The notes beneath the pieces were generated by a model. The model saw only the letters and a program-made list of their open reading frames with translations. It was not told where the DNA came from and ran no database searches. A stretch of DNA of 12,981 nucleotides, taken from the NCBI GenBank assembly GCA_011051925.1, contig DRKE01000477.1:1-12981 (forward strand). The letters run 5' to 3'. Made by a program: the position numbers and the translations under genes. Positions within the stretch are counted from its first letter, which is position 1. Each line of letters starts with the position of its first letter. Source of the DNA: Deltaproteobacteria bacterium. Its GTDB lineage: Bacteria; Myxococcota_A; UBA9160; UBA4427. Of this stretch, positions 1 to 6,680 are shown in pieces.

Positions 1-178
1 CCGGCCGGCGAGCATGGTTGTGGTAGAACCAGACGAACCAGGCCATCAGGAGGAGGTCGTCGAGACGGCCCGGCAGGCCGAGGAAATCCGGCACGAGATC
101 GTAGGGCAGGAGCAGGTAGAGGATCGCTGCCAGGATCAACCAGGGCTTGAGGGTTCCGGGGCCGATTCGATCGAACAT
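1..178 (-). CDS. DUF1232 (YkvA-like) small membrane protein, 3' end cut by window edge
   Basis: The visible part is the first 59 residues, starting at the ATG whose complement is at 176-178. An AGGA about 8 bases upstream supports this start. The sequence has a hydrophobic segment (LILAAILYLLLPYDLVPDFL, about residues 14-33) followed by GRLDDLLLM and a second hydrophobic, aromatic stretch. The pattern YLLxPxDLVPDFxxxxGxLDD is the hallmark of DUF1232 (PF06803), a family of small integral membrane proteins of unknown role. The stop codon lies left of position 1, so full length is unknown. The gene is divergent from the DUF2238-like gene, with 106 bases between starts, so the two may share a promoter region. 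Family assignment is firm; function is unknown. Confidence 0.85.
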   Translation of the reverse strand, partial: MFDRIGPGTLKPWLILAAILYLLLPYDLVPDFLGLPGRLDDLLLMAWFVWFYHNHARRP

Positions 179-257
179 ACGCGCATCCTAGCATTGGAGG
201 CCGCGGCGGATGCCGTCGGGCGGATTCCCGGGAGTCGGTCCCGCGATCGCCCGGCGA

Positions 258-270
258 AGGCCGACGGCCT
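258..270. promoter_or_regulatory. 13-bp inverted repeat in divergent promoter region
   Basis: AGGCCG-A-CGGCCT is a perfect dyad with 6-base arms and a one-base centre. It sits 14 bases before the ATG at 285 and just upstream of the GGGAG ribosome site. It could be an operator for the membrane-protein gene, but such short G+C dyads also arise by chance here. Confidence 0.2.
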
Positions 271-284
271 ACCCTGGGAGCGGC

Positions 285-1019
285 ATGGACCGCTCCGACA
301 TCGGAACTTCATTGCCTGGCCACCCGCTCTTCCGCGTGGGCGTCTTCACTCTCTCCTACCTGCTCTTCGCGACGGGCTACGCCCTCGATCGGGGCAACAC
401 GGAGTTCCTTTTCTATTGCGGCGTGATGGTCCTCCTCATCGTCGCGACCGCCCTTGCCCACCGGCACTTCTCCTTCAGTCGGGGACTGCTCTGGGCGCTT
501 TCGATCTGGGGTGCACTCCACATGGCGGGGGGCCTCGTCACGATTCCCGATGACTGGCCGGCGGCCGGAGAGTTCCGCGTGCTCTACAGCTGGTGGATCC
601 TTCCCGGTCGTGACGTCGACGGGCAACCGGGGGGCTGGCTGAAATACGACCAGGTCGTCCATGCCTACGGATTCGGGATCTCGACCTGGCTCTGCTGGCA
701 GATCCTCCGCGGCGCCCTCGAAAGCAGGATGGCCTGCACGGGTCGGAACCAGCGGATCGAACCGACGGCGGCCCTGATGTTCCTGGTCGCGGCCGCCGGA
801 ATGGGGCTCGGTGCCCTGAACGAAGTGGTCGAGTTCATCGCGACACGGATCACGGTCACCAACGTCGGCGGCTACGAGAATACGGGCTGGGACCTCGTCG
901 CCAACCTGGTCGGCGCCACGACGGCGGCCCTCATTCTCTACCGGACGGAGCGCTCCCCTTCTCGCACGAATCGCACGGGCGAAGTGGCTCCCGCTGCTCA
1001 CGGTCCCTCGCGACGCTGA
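285..1019 (+). CDS. DUF2238 (YjdF-like) integral membrane protein
   Basis: This 244-residue protein has about five or six hydrophobic segments, near residues 17-34, 40-57, 66-84, 128-143, 163-183 and 203-220. Polar residues conserved in DUF2238 (PF09997) relatives are visible: H79, the KYDQVVHAYGFG stretch at 120-131, NEVVEF at 179-184, and NTGWDLVANLVGA at 199-211, which matches the DTQxD-type motif near the family's C-terminus. His, Asp and Glu residues buried in membrane segments could bind metal or catalyse, but no function is established. I chose ATG 285 because GGGAG (276-280) lies four bases upstream; an in-frame ATG at 210 would add a non-hydrophobic, Arg/Pro-rich extension. The last 24 residues are hydrophilic, low in complexity, and overlap the convergent phosphodiesterase gene. 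Confidence 0.7.
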   Translation: MDRSDIGTSLPGHPLFRVGVFTLSYLLFATGYALDRGNTEFLFYCGVMVLLIVATALAHRHFSFSRGLLWALSIWGALHMAGGLVTIPDDWPAAGEFRVLYSWWILPGRDVDGQPGGWLKYDQVVHAYGFGISTWLCWQILRGALESRMACTGRNQRIEPTAALMFLVAAAGMGLGALNEVVEFIATRITVTNVGGYENTGWDLVANLVGATTAALILYRTERSPSRTNRTGEVAPAAHGPSRR

Positions 1020-1593
1020 GCTCATGGCTCTCGATGATGTCGTAGGCACGCGGCGTTGGCGGCCTCACGGAGGCCTGGGCGCTTCCCGACCGGTGGGCCG
1101 TGAAGAGCGCGACCCGGTCGATCCGGAGACGCGGAGTGCCCAGCTTCTCCGAAGCCGCCCAGGCAAGAGCGCGATTGCGCTCTTCGCGGCTCGCCCTTTT
1201 CCCGAGGCGCGCCAACGTCACGTGGAGCCTCATCGCCCGGCGATCGGGTGCCAGCCCGGCGACTTCGAGCAGGCCATCCCGTAGGCTCGACAGCGTCGAG
1301 AGAAGCGCCGGGGCATCCGCCGAGAGGATCCCGACCTGGGCGGAAAGCGCGCTGAACCGCCTGGGAGGCCCCATCGGAACGATGGATCCCAGCTCGATCT
1401 CGAAGGCGCCGATCGTGCCGCATGGGAGCGACTCGAAGGCACGATGCGCCCGGGGCGCTTCGACCGGGCCGAGAAACGCCAACGTCATGTGAAGATCCGC
1501 GGGTACGAGCAATCGGACCCCGTCGGGCGGTGGAGAGAGCCTTTCGAACGAGCCCTCCGCCGACACGGGAAATCCGATGAACCAGTTTGCCAT
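931..1593 (-). CDS. thpR: RNA 2',3'-cyclic phosphodiesterase (ThpR/LigT family)
   Basis: A 220-residue member of the 2H phosphoesterase superfamily. Both catalytic motifs are present: HMTL at 35-38 and HVTL at 124-127, about 90 residues apart as expected. The N-terminal MANWFIGF is the usual first strand. Family enzymes hydrolyse 2',3'-cyclic phosphate RNA ends to 2'-phosphates in the cytoplasm, and some ligate tRNA halves in vitro; the physiological role in bacteria is unclear. I chose ATG 1593 over an upstream GTG at 1611 because homologues begin at this strand and a GGGGGCGG tract precedes it. The domain ends near residue 190. The remaining 30 residues are charged, low-complexity and encoded entirely opposite the DUF2238 gene. 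The gene lies 59 bases downstream of the DUF1931 gene on the same strand, so co-transcription is possible. Confidence 0.88.
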   Translation of the reverse strand: MANWFIGFPVSAEGSFERLSPPPDGVRLLVPADLHMTLAFLGPVEAPRAHRAFESLPCGTIGAFEIELGSIVPMGPPRRFSALSAQVGILSADAPALLSTLSSLRDGLLEVAGLAPDRRAMRLHVTLARLGKRASREERNRALAWAASEKLGTPRLRIDRVALFTAHRSGSAQASVRPPTPRAYDIIESHELSVARDREQREPLRPCDSCEKGSAPSGRE

Positions 1594-1652
1594 GCCGACC
1601 GCCCCCGACACCCGGGCTCACGCCTGCAAGCGCGTTCTCCGCAGAGGACCGG

Positions 1653-2099
1653 TCAGAGAAGGATCCGATAGATCTCTTCCACGCGTTCCCAGTCTTCGGT
1701 CTGTGGATTCTTCAGCTTCGGATCGATCGCCTTGAAGACCTTCGCGAGCGAAACGACCATGCCGCCCGCCAGTTCGGGCAACTTCTTCTCGACGTCCGCC
1801 CCGAGCGCGAGGTCGAGCGGTGGCAGCTTCGTCAGATGGGTCAGGATCTCGGAGACCGAAAGTTCCTCGTCCATCTCGCGGAAAGCGTGGATGTTCTCCT
1901 GGAGCCCGCGCGTCAACGGCAGATCCGCCTCCGTCATGACGTCCCGACCGTTCATCTTCGCAATCCGCTGCGCCATGATCAGGAGATCATGCAGCTTCCT
2001 GCCGATGAAGTCGTCGAGCCGTTTGATATCCGATTTGTCGATATCGAGCGAAGCCGCCCGACGGAAGAGCAGTTCGAATTGTTTCACACCCATCACCAT
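1653..2099 (-). CDS. DUF1931 family protein, bacterial tandem histone-fold (pseudodimer) protein
   Basis: This 148-residue protein matches the DUF1931 family, structurally known as one chain folding into two histone folds, like an archaeal histone dimer. Half one shows a short helix (VKQFELLFRRAA), a long helix (about residues 22-50, KSDIKRLDDFIGRKLHDLLI onward), GRDVMTEADL resembling the histone R-x(3)-x(2)-D loop, then helix three (GLQENIHAFREMD). Half two runs from SEILTHLTK through the long helix at 104-127 to the terminal helix EDWERVEEIYRILL. Length and the PQTEDWER ending are typical of the family. Start choice: ATG 2099 has AGGA four bases upstream; MVMGV is the usual family start, and an ATG at 2093 is the alternative. 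Upstream in-frame sequence to 2192 is Arg/Gly-rich and unlike the family. Whether it binds DNA is not shown by the sequence. Confidence 0.9.
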   Translation of the reverse strand: MVMGVKQFELLFRRAASLDIDKSDIKRLDDFIGRKLHDLLIMAQRIAKMNGRDVMTEADLPLTRGLQENIHAFREMDEELSVSEILTHLTKLPPLDLALGADVEKKLPELAGGMVVSLAKVFKAIDPKLKNPQTEDWERVEEIYRILL

Positions 2100-2331
2100 G
2101 AGATCCTGCCTTTCTGCGCCGCTTCGGCGTCGCGTCCCGGGTTCGAGAACGATGCTGTGACACGCTCCATCCCCTGCTCGTCCCGGAAGCATGGGACTTC
2201 CCCGCCCCGGACGAGCGAAAGCGCGATCGGACCGGGCCGGGGACGCCCCGGGTCCGAGACGCGGGGAACCTGATCACGCCGGGGCCCATTGCAACCGCCA
2301 TCACGCGAAATCCCGGCCGGGATCGCGGCCG
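2100..2331. other. Intergenic region between DUF1931 gene and GlxA-type regulator gene
   Basis: These 232 bases separate two minus-strand genes and contain no supported gene. They should hold the DUF1931 promoter, but I see no convincing -35/-10 pair on the minus strand. The only clear structure is the 14-base palindrome at 2310-2323, listed separately. Confidence 0.6.
2310..2323. terminator. 14-bp perfect palindrome just after the GlxA-type gene, weak terminator candidate
   Basis: ATCCC-GGCC-GGGAT is perfectly self-complementary and begins 9 bases past the minus-strand stop at 2332-2334. As RNA it could form a 5-bp stem with a 4-base loop, followed by only three U residues counting the last stem base. 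It is too short and U-poor for a confident terminator and could instead be a protein-binding dyad. Confidence 0.2.
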
Positions 2332-3303
2332 TCAGCCGGAATTCCGTCGGACTTCCCGCGGGTTGAGATCGAGATTCCGTCTCAGGCTCCGACGCAGACT
2401 CGTCGGATCCCGATAGCCGACGCACTCCGCGACCTCCGCGATCGACTGGTCCGACGTCTCCAGGAGGTGGACCGCGTGCTCGAGGCGCACGCGCTGGAGG
2501 AAGCGCGAAGGCCCCAGCCCCGTCGCCCGCCGGATGCGGCGGTCCAGGGTCCTCGGACTCATTCCGAGGGCCTTCGCCATTTCGACGATCGAGAAGGGAC
2601 GCGCAAGATTCTGCCGGATCCACCGTTCCACTCGACCGACCTCGTCACCGAGATCGGAAAGCGCCGACAGCATCATGTAGCGCGCCTGCGAAGGACGTTC
2701 GTCGATCGCCAGATAGCGCGACACTTCACGGCTCAGCAGGGGGCCGGCCTTCCGTGCAACCAGATGGAGCATCAGATCGACATGGGCCAGCGCCGCTCCG
2801 GCACAGACGACGCTCCCGGTCGTCGCGAGCATTCGCGATTCGTCGAGGTCGACCTCCGGATGACGAGCACGAAATACCGGACCGAGCCACCACGTGGTCG
2901 TGGCGATCCGATCCTTCAGCAGACCCGCCTCGCCAAGAAGAAAGACGCCAGAACAGGACGCGCCGAGATACCCGCAACGCGGCCCCGCCTCTCGCAACCA
3001 ATCGACGATGACCCGGGTCGCACGGGTCGAGAAGAACCGCTCGATCTCCTCCGCCGTCGCCAGGCCGAGGCCGGGAATGATCAGCGAATCGGCCCTTCTG
3101 ATGCGGGAGACCGGATGGACTTCCACCGTCGCGCCCATGCCCGTCCGGATCCTCTTGCGGGTCGGATGGACGAAAGTCGTTTCGAATCGGACGCCCAGAC
3201 CCTTCGCGATCGCGAGCCGATTGGCCGTCTCGATCGTGTCATGGCTGAGTGCCAGGCTCGAATCGACGACCCCATCCAGACAGAGGACGAGAACCCTGTG
3301 CAT
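2332..3303 (-). CDS. GlxA-type AraC-family regulator with DJ-1/PfpI-like domain
   Basis: A 323-residue cytoplasmic transcription factor with two domains. Residues 1-190 form a DJ-1/PfpI (class I glutamine-amidotransferase-like) fold: strand MHRVLVLCLDGV, SLIIPGLG at 73-80, and the elbow GASCSGVFLLGEAGLL around Cys117, followed by TTTWW at 135-139. This layout is normal in GlxA-type regulators, where the domain is thought to sense ligands rather than catalyse. Residues 220-320 carry two helix-turn-helix motifs of the AraC type (FSIVEMAKALGMSPRTLDRR and SIAEVAECVGYRDPTSLRRS). ATG 3303 is the natural start of the first strand, although only a GAAAGGG about 14 bases upstream could serve as ribosome site. 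It is divergent from the dienelactone-hydrolase-family gene across 122 bases, the usual arrangement for an activator and its target. The effector is unknown. Confidence 0.9.
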   Translation of the reverse strand: MHRVLVLCLDGVVDSSLALSHDTIETANRLAIAKGLGVRFETTFVHPTRKRIRTGMGATVEVHPVSRIRRADSLIIPGLGLATAEEIERFFSTRATRVIVDWLREAGPRCGYLGASCSGVFLLGEAGLLKDRIATTTWWLGPVFRARHPEVDLDESRMLATTGSVVCAGAALAHVDLMLHLVARKAGPLLSREVSRYLAIDERPSQARYMMLSALSDLGDEVGRVERWIRQNLARPFSIVEMAKALGMSPRTLDRRIRRATGLGPSRFLQRVRLEHAVHLLETSDQSIAEVAECVGYRDPTSLRRSLRRNLDLNPREVRRNSG

Positions 3304-3425
3304 GTGGCGAGTCTAGCCCTTTCATTGTCGTTTTCGCCTCTGACCAGACATGGACCGACTGCGTAGTCTTCCGCCGGAGGCCCCACCCGATCCGTGCGGC
3401 CCGATACCGTTGGAGGACCCGCTCG
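3304..3425. promoter_or_regulatory. Divergent promoter region, GlxA-type regulator / DLH-family hydrolase
   Basis: The gap is less G+C-rich at its left end (3319-3345) than its surroundings, fitting a promoter. TCTG-AC-CAGA (3339-3348) is a short dyad, and CCCGAT recurs at 3386 and 3400, 14 bases apart. No sigma-70-like hexamer pair is convincing. GGAGG at 3412-3416 is the hydrolase ribosome site and fixes its start. Confidence 0.35.
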
Positions 3426-4247
3426 ATGCCCACTCGCCCCTTGAACCAGGACGATCCCCTCGACGATTTTTCGACGCGCGAGTACAGCTTCGAGGGAGTC
3501 CCCAAGCGTGTTCACGTCACCGGCGCTGGACCGGCGGTCGTGGTCATGGCCGAGATGCCCGGAATCAGTCCGCACGTCGCGCGATTCGCGCGCTGGGTTC
3601 GCGACGCGGGCTTCACGGTCTACTTGCCCTCGCTCTTCGGTCATGACGGAGGGATCCCGAGCGCAGAGGAAGGTGCCGAGACCTTCCGGCGGGCCTGCAT
3701 CAGTGCGGAGTTCCATGCCTTCGCGAAGAACGCCGCCAGTCCCGTCACCCGATGGCTACGTGCCCTGGCCGGTCGGGCACATGAAGAATGCGGTGGCCCC
3801 GGCGTCGGCGCGATCGGAATGTGCTTCACGGGGAATTTCGCGCTCTCGATGATGCTCGAGCCTTCCGTCCTGGCGCCCGTCCTCTGCCAGCCCTCGCTTC
3901 CCCTCGACGATCCCGGTGGACTCGAGATCGCGAGTCGAGACCTCGACGCGATCGCTCGTCGCCTCGAACGCGAAGACCTGGAAGTCCTCGCCTACCGCTT
4001 CGAGGGAGACCGTTTCTGCCAGGCCGCCCGCTTTGCGGCCTACGAGGCGGCGCTCGGCAATCGTTTCGTCGGGCGCGTACTCCCGGACGACGCGGCGAAC
4101 GACGACGTTCCGCCCTTCTTCGCGAATCATGTCGAGTGTCCGCATAGCGTCGTCACGGTCCATCTGATCGACGAAGCGGGAGAGCCGACCGTGGAGGCCC
4201 GTGACGAGATCCTGGCCTTCTTCGCCCGACGACTCCGCGCGAGATGA
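3426..4247 (+). CDS. Dienelactone hydrolase family protein (alpha/beta hydrolase with Cys nucleophile)
   Basis: A 273-residue alpha/beta hydrolase of the PF01738 type. The nucleophile elbow is GAIGMCFTGNFA with Cys133; the acid is Asp195 in RFEGDRFCQAARF; the base is His240 or His246 in ECPHSVVTVHL. MAEMPGISPHV (41-51) supplies the conserved Glu43 near the active site, and GFTVYLPSLFG is the following strand. The Cys-Asp-His triad is the family's signature. Classical members hydrolyse dienelactone to maleylacetate in chloroaromatic breakdown, but most relatives have unknown ester or lactone substrates, so that reaction should not be assumed. No signal peptide is seen, so it is likely cytoplasmic. 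ATG 3426 is set by GGAGG nine bases upstream. It faces the GlxA-type regulator, which probably controls it. Its end is 12 bases from the end of the convergent reductase gene. Confidence 0.85.
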   Translation: MPTRPLNQDDPLDDFSTREYSFEGVPKRVHVTGAGPAVVVMAEMPGISPHVARFARWVRDAGFTVYLPSLFGHDGGIPSAEEGAETFRRACISAEFHAFAKNAASPVTRWLRALAGRAHEECGGPGVGAIGMCFTGNFALSMMLEPSVLAPVLCQPSLPLDDPGGLEIASRDLDAIARRLEREDLEVLAYRFEGDRFCQAARFAAYEAALGNRFVGRVLPDDAANDDVPPFFANHVECPHSVVTVHLIDEAGEPTVEARDEILAFFARRLRAR

Positions 4248-4259
4248 CTTTCCGCGACA

Positions 4260-5213
4260 TCACCCCCGCGACCCGTCTCCCGCCTCGTTCACGGCCGCTC
4301 CGCCCCGACGCTCACGCTCCCGCACGAGAGCCGCGAGCGTTTCGTTCACCGGAGCGGAGAGCCCGAGCTTCTCGGCCTGTCGCGGAATGGCACCATTGAT
4401 GACATCCACCTCGCTTCTTCGTCCCGCCAGGACATCGAGCAGGGCGGAAGGTCTTGCATCCGGCATCCGATCGGCAAAATCGCGGATCGCCGCGATCGGA
4501 TCCTCGACGGAGATCGCGATGCCGAGCGCGCGCGCGACCCTCCATGCCTCGGTGGCCGCGGCACCCGCGATGGACTCGAGGTCCGGGTCGTTCCGGACTT
4601 CCCCGACGGTCCTTCCGGTCAACGCACAGAGAGCGCTGTAGGCCACGTTGCGGATCAGCTTGTCCCACTGCATGGCCGTGATGTCCCGAACGGCTTCCGC
4701 GTCGAAGCCGGCCGCCCGCCAGAGTTCGGCGATCTCGACGACCGCATCGTGGGGAAGATCTCCATGCGCCCCCATCCGGATCGCCTTCATGTCTTCGTGC
4801 TTCACGTGTCCCGGCACGACGAGCGCAGCCCCGAAACCCTGGGCCACGCCGACGATCAACCGCTCGGCCCCCAGGACACGCGCGACGGCCTCCGCGCTAC
4901 CCAGGCCATTCTGGATCGTCAGGACGCGAGTCGCGTCGCCGACCAGGCTGCGCGAAGCCTCGGCCGCATCACCCGCGTGGGCCGCCTTCACCGCCAGGAT
5001 GACGAGGTCCATCTCCTCGGCGGGCGCCTTGCAGGTCGCGCGAATCCGCACGGTGCGGTCGCCGCTCGCTCCAGAAACCCGGAGCCCCCGTTCTCCGATC
5101 GCCCGGACATGCTCTTCGTTCCGATCGATCGCGAGAACGTCGTTTCCGCTCGACGCGAGGAGCGCGGCGTAGATCGAACCCATCGCACCGCACCCGACGA
5201 CGGCTATGCGCAT
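4260..5213 (-). CDS. Ketopantoate reductase family protein (2-oxo acid reductase, PanE/ApbA-like)
   Basis: This 317-residue NADPH-dependent reductase starts with a Rossmann motif (VVGCGAMGS, 6-13). Further family landmarks are VKA at 75-77, QNGLG at 101-105, WDKLIRN with the presumed catalytic Lys185 and Asn189, and the C-terminal SALLDVLAGRRSEVDVINGA (256-275) with Ser256 and Glu268. These fit the positions known in E. coli PanE (Lys176, Asn180, Ser244, Glu256) with a 9-12 residue offset. PanE reduces 2-dehydropantoate to (R)-pantoate for coenzyme A synthesis. Here the gene lies 28 bases downstream of a tartrate-dehydratase-like gene rather than with pan genes, so reduction of another 2-oxo acid is plausible. 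ATG 5213 has a GGAGAGGG tract upstream and leads directly into the Rossmann strand; the open frame further upstream lies opposite nothing family-like. Confidence is high for family, low for substrate. Confidence 0.85.
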   Translation of the reverse strand: MRIAVVGCGAMGSIYAALLASSGNDVLAIDRNEEHVRAIGERGLRVSGASGDRTVRIRATCKAPAEEMDLVILAVKAAHAGDAAEASRSLVGDATRVLTIQNGLGSAEAVARVLGAERLIVGVAQGFGAALVVPGHVKHEDMKAIRMGAHGDLPHDAVVEIAELWRAAGFDAEAVRDITAMQWDKLIRNVAYSALCALTGRTVGEVRNDPDLESIAGAAATEAWRVARALGIAISVEDPIAAIRDFADRMPDARPSALLDVLAGRRSEVDVINGAIPRQAEKLGLSAPVNETLAALVRERERRGGAAVNEAGDGSRG

Positions 5214-5241
5214 GTCCCTGCCCTCTCCATGTCGCCCCCGC

Positions 5242-6420
5242 TCATGGCCAATCGGAGATGATCCGACGCAGCTCGGTTTTCTGCTCCAGACCGAAACCCG
5301 GCGCATCCGTCGGCCAGACGCGCCCGGCCCCGACGTCGCATTCGGCGGGGTAGCCTCCGAAGGGCTGGAAGACCCCGGGATACGCCTCGCAACCGCCGAG
5401 ATCGAGACCGACAGCGACATGCAGGTTGATCAGATGCCCGCCATGCGGGAAACACTGGCGCCGATCGAATCCGTTCGCCTCCAGGGACTCGATCATCCGG
5501 ACATATTCGGTCAGCCCGTACGCGAGCCCCGGATCCATCTGGAAGACGTCCCGCCCCGGCCGCATCCCACCGTATCGGAGCAGGTTCGCGACATCGATCG
5601 CGCTGAAGAGATTCTCTCCCGTCGCGATCGGGCCGGCATAGGCTTCGGCAACAGCATGGTTCAGCTGATAGTCGAGGGGATCGCCCGGCTCCTCGAACCA
5701 GCGCAGCCCGAAGGGCGCGAGCGCGCGCGCGTATTCCAGGGCCCGAGTCCGATCGAAACGACCGTTGGCATCGACGGCCAGACGGGAACCCGCTCCCGCC
5801 TCTTCGAGTGCCGCTTCGACCCGGACCAGATCGCGATCGAGCGTCGCCCCGCCGATCTTGATCTTGAAGGCTTCGAAGCCGAGTGCCCGAAAATGCGCGA
5901 GTTCCGCCCGTAAGCGACTCGACTCCGATTCGGAATCCGATCCTCCCGGCGCATAGTACCCGCCCGCTGCATAGACCGAAGCGGACCGTCGTCCCGTCGA
6001 TCGACCGAAGGCGCGCGCAATCGTCCGATAGGCGGGCTCGTCATCGAGCTTCGCGTTGAGATCCCAGACCGCGAGTTCGAGGGCGCCGAGGGCGCCGGCG
6101 CGATCCCCGTGCCCGCCCGGTTTCTCGTTCCGCATGGCAGTCGAGGAGATCGCCGCGGGATCCAGATACCGGCCCTCTCCGTCGAGAAGCGAGGAGGGAT
6201 CGGCTGCGCGGAGTCGCGGAATCATCCGATCCCGGAGAATCCCGGATTGACCGTGGCGGCCGATCGAGTTGAAGCCATAGCCGACGATGGGCCGCCCGCA
6301 TCGCTTCCGATCACACACGATCGCCACGAGCGAAACCGTATGGCCCGAAAAGTCGATGACCGCATTGGCGACACCGCCTTCCAGCGGGACCGTCCGTTCT
6401 CTGATCTCAAGGATGCGCAT
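5242..6420 (-). CDS. tarD: D-tartrate dehydratase-like enolase superfamily enzyme
   Basis: A 392-residue enolase-superfamily (mandelate racemase subgroup) protein with a capping domain and a beta-barrel. Catalytic and metal-binding residues are visible: Lys100 in MRNEKPGGHG, the KxK motif FKIKIGG (Lys186, Lys188), metal ligands Asp217 (AVDANGRF), Glu243 (WFEEPGDPLDY) and Glu269 (ATGENLFS), and His326 in CFPHGGH. From memory, Bradyrhizobium TarD uses Lys184, Asp213, Glu239, Glu265 and His322; each is four lower, a consistent register. VYAAGGYY and LLRYGGMRP are also TarD-like. TarD dehydrates D-tartrate to oxaloacetate with Mg2+. A Ser/Glu-rich stretch at 161-169 appears to be an insertion. 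It is the first gene of a probable operon with the ketopantoate-reductase-like gene. MRIxEIRE is the normal family start, though its ribosome site is weak. Substrate specificity is inferred from residues. Confidence 0.82.
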   Translation of the reverse strand: MRILEIRERTVPLEGGVANAVIDFSGHTVSLVAIVCDRKRCGRPIVGYGFNSIGRHGQSGILRDRMIPRLRAADPSSLLDGEGRYLDPAAISSTAMRNEKPGGHGDRAGALGALELAVWDLNAKLDDEPAYRTIARAFGRSTGRRSASVYAAGGYYAPGGSDSESESSRLRAELAHFRALGFEAFKIKIGGATLDRDLVRVEAALEEAGAGSRLAVDANGRFDRTRALEYARALAPFGLRWFEEPGDPLDYQLNHAVAEAYAGPIATGENLFSAIDVANLLRYGGMRPGRDVFQMDPGLAYGLTEYVRMIESLEANGFDRRQCFPHGGHLINLHVAVGLDLGGCEAYPGVFQPFGGYPAECDVGAGRVWPTDAPGFGLEQKTELRRIISDWP

Positions 6421-6597
6421 GATTCGGGCTTTGCCGCACGGGTCCGAGCCCGGCCTTACGAGTCAGTCGACAGCTTCCGACAGAGTCGATCGCTCCGCAA
6501 GGCGCTCGCCATCGTGGATCGGATGCTCGGCGAACGGGGTCCTTCGAACTACGATGGTCGGTGGAGCCGGGGGTCGGCCGGATTCCGTGTCGGAGGG

Positions 6598-6641
6598 GAT
6601 TCGGGCACGAACGAGATCCGGAACGCGCGATTCGGGAACGA
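6598..6641 (+). repeat. Pair of 13-bp direct repeats, 31 bp start to start
   Basis: GATTCGGGCACGA (6598-6610) and GATTCGGGAACGA (6629-6641) agree at 12 of 13 positions and are spaced 31 bases, close to three helical turns. A weaker relative, GATCCGGAACG, lies between them at 6614 and another, GATCCGAAACG, at 6655. They lie 55-98 bases before the SDR start, where activator sites are common. Confidence 0.45.
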
Positions 6642-6680
6642 TTCACCCCGGGACGATCCGAAACGAGACGGGAAACGGGA

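Noticed and set aside
243..250. GCGATCGC, the cyanobacterial HIP1 octamer
   Set aside because: I noticed only about three copies in the window, explained by the general GATC excess. Cyanobacterial HIP1 densities are far higher.
2191..3366. A 391-codon plus-strand open frame opposite the GlxA-type regulator
   Set aside because: The composition is that of an antisense shadow, and the minus-strand frame carries both DJ-1-like and AraC domains.
5214..5420. A 69-codon N-terminal extension of the ketopantoate-reductase-like gene
   Set aside because: The extension overlaps the end of the tarD-like gene, is Ser/Arg-rich, and precedes the Rossmann strand that normally starts the family. A good ribosome site lies right before ATG 5213.
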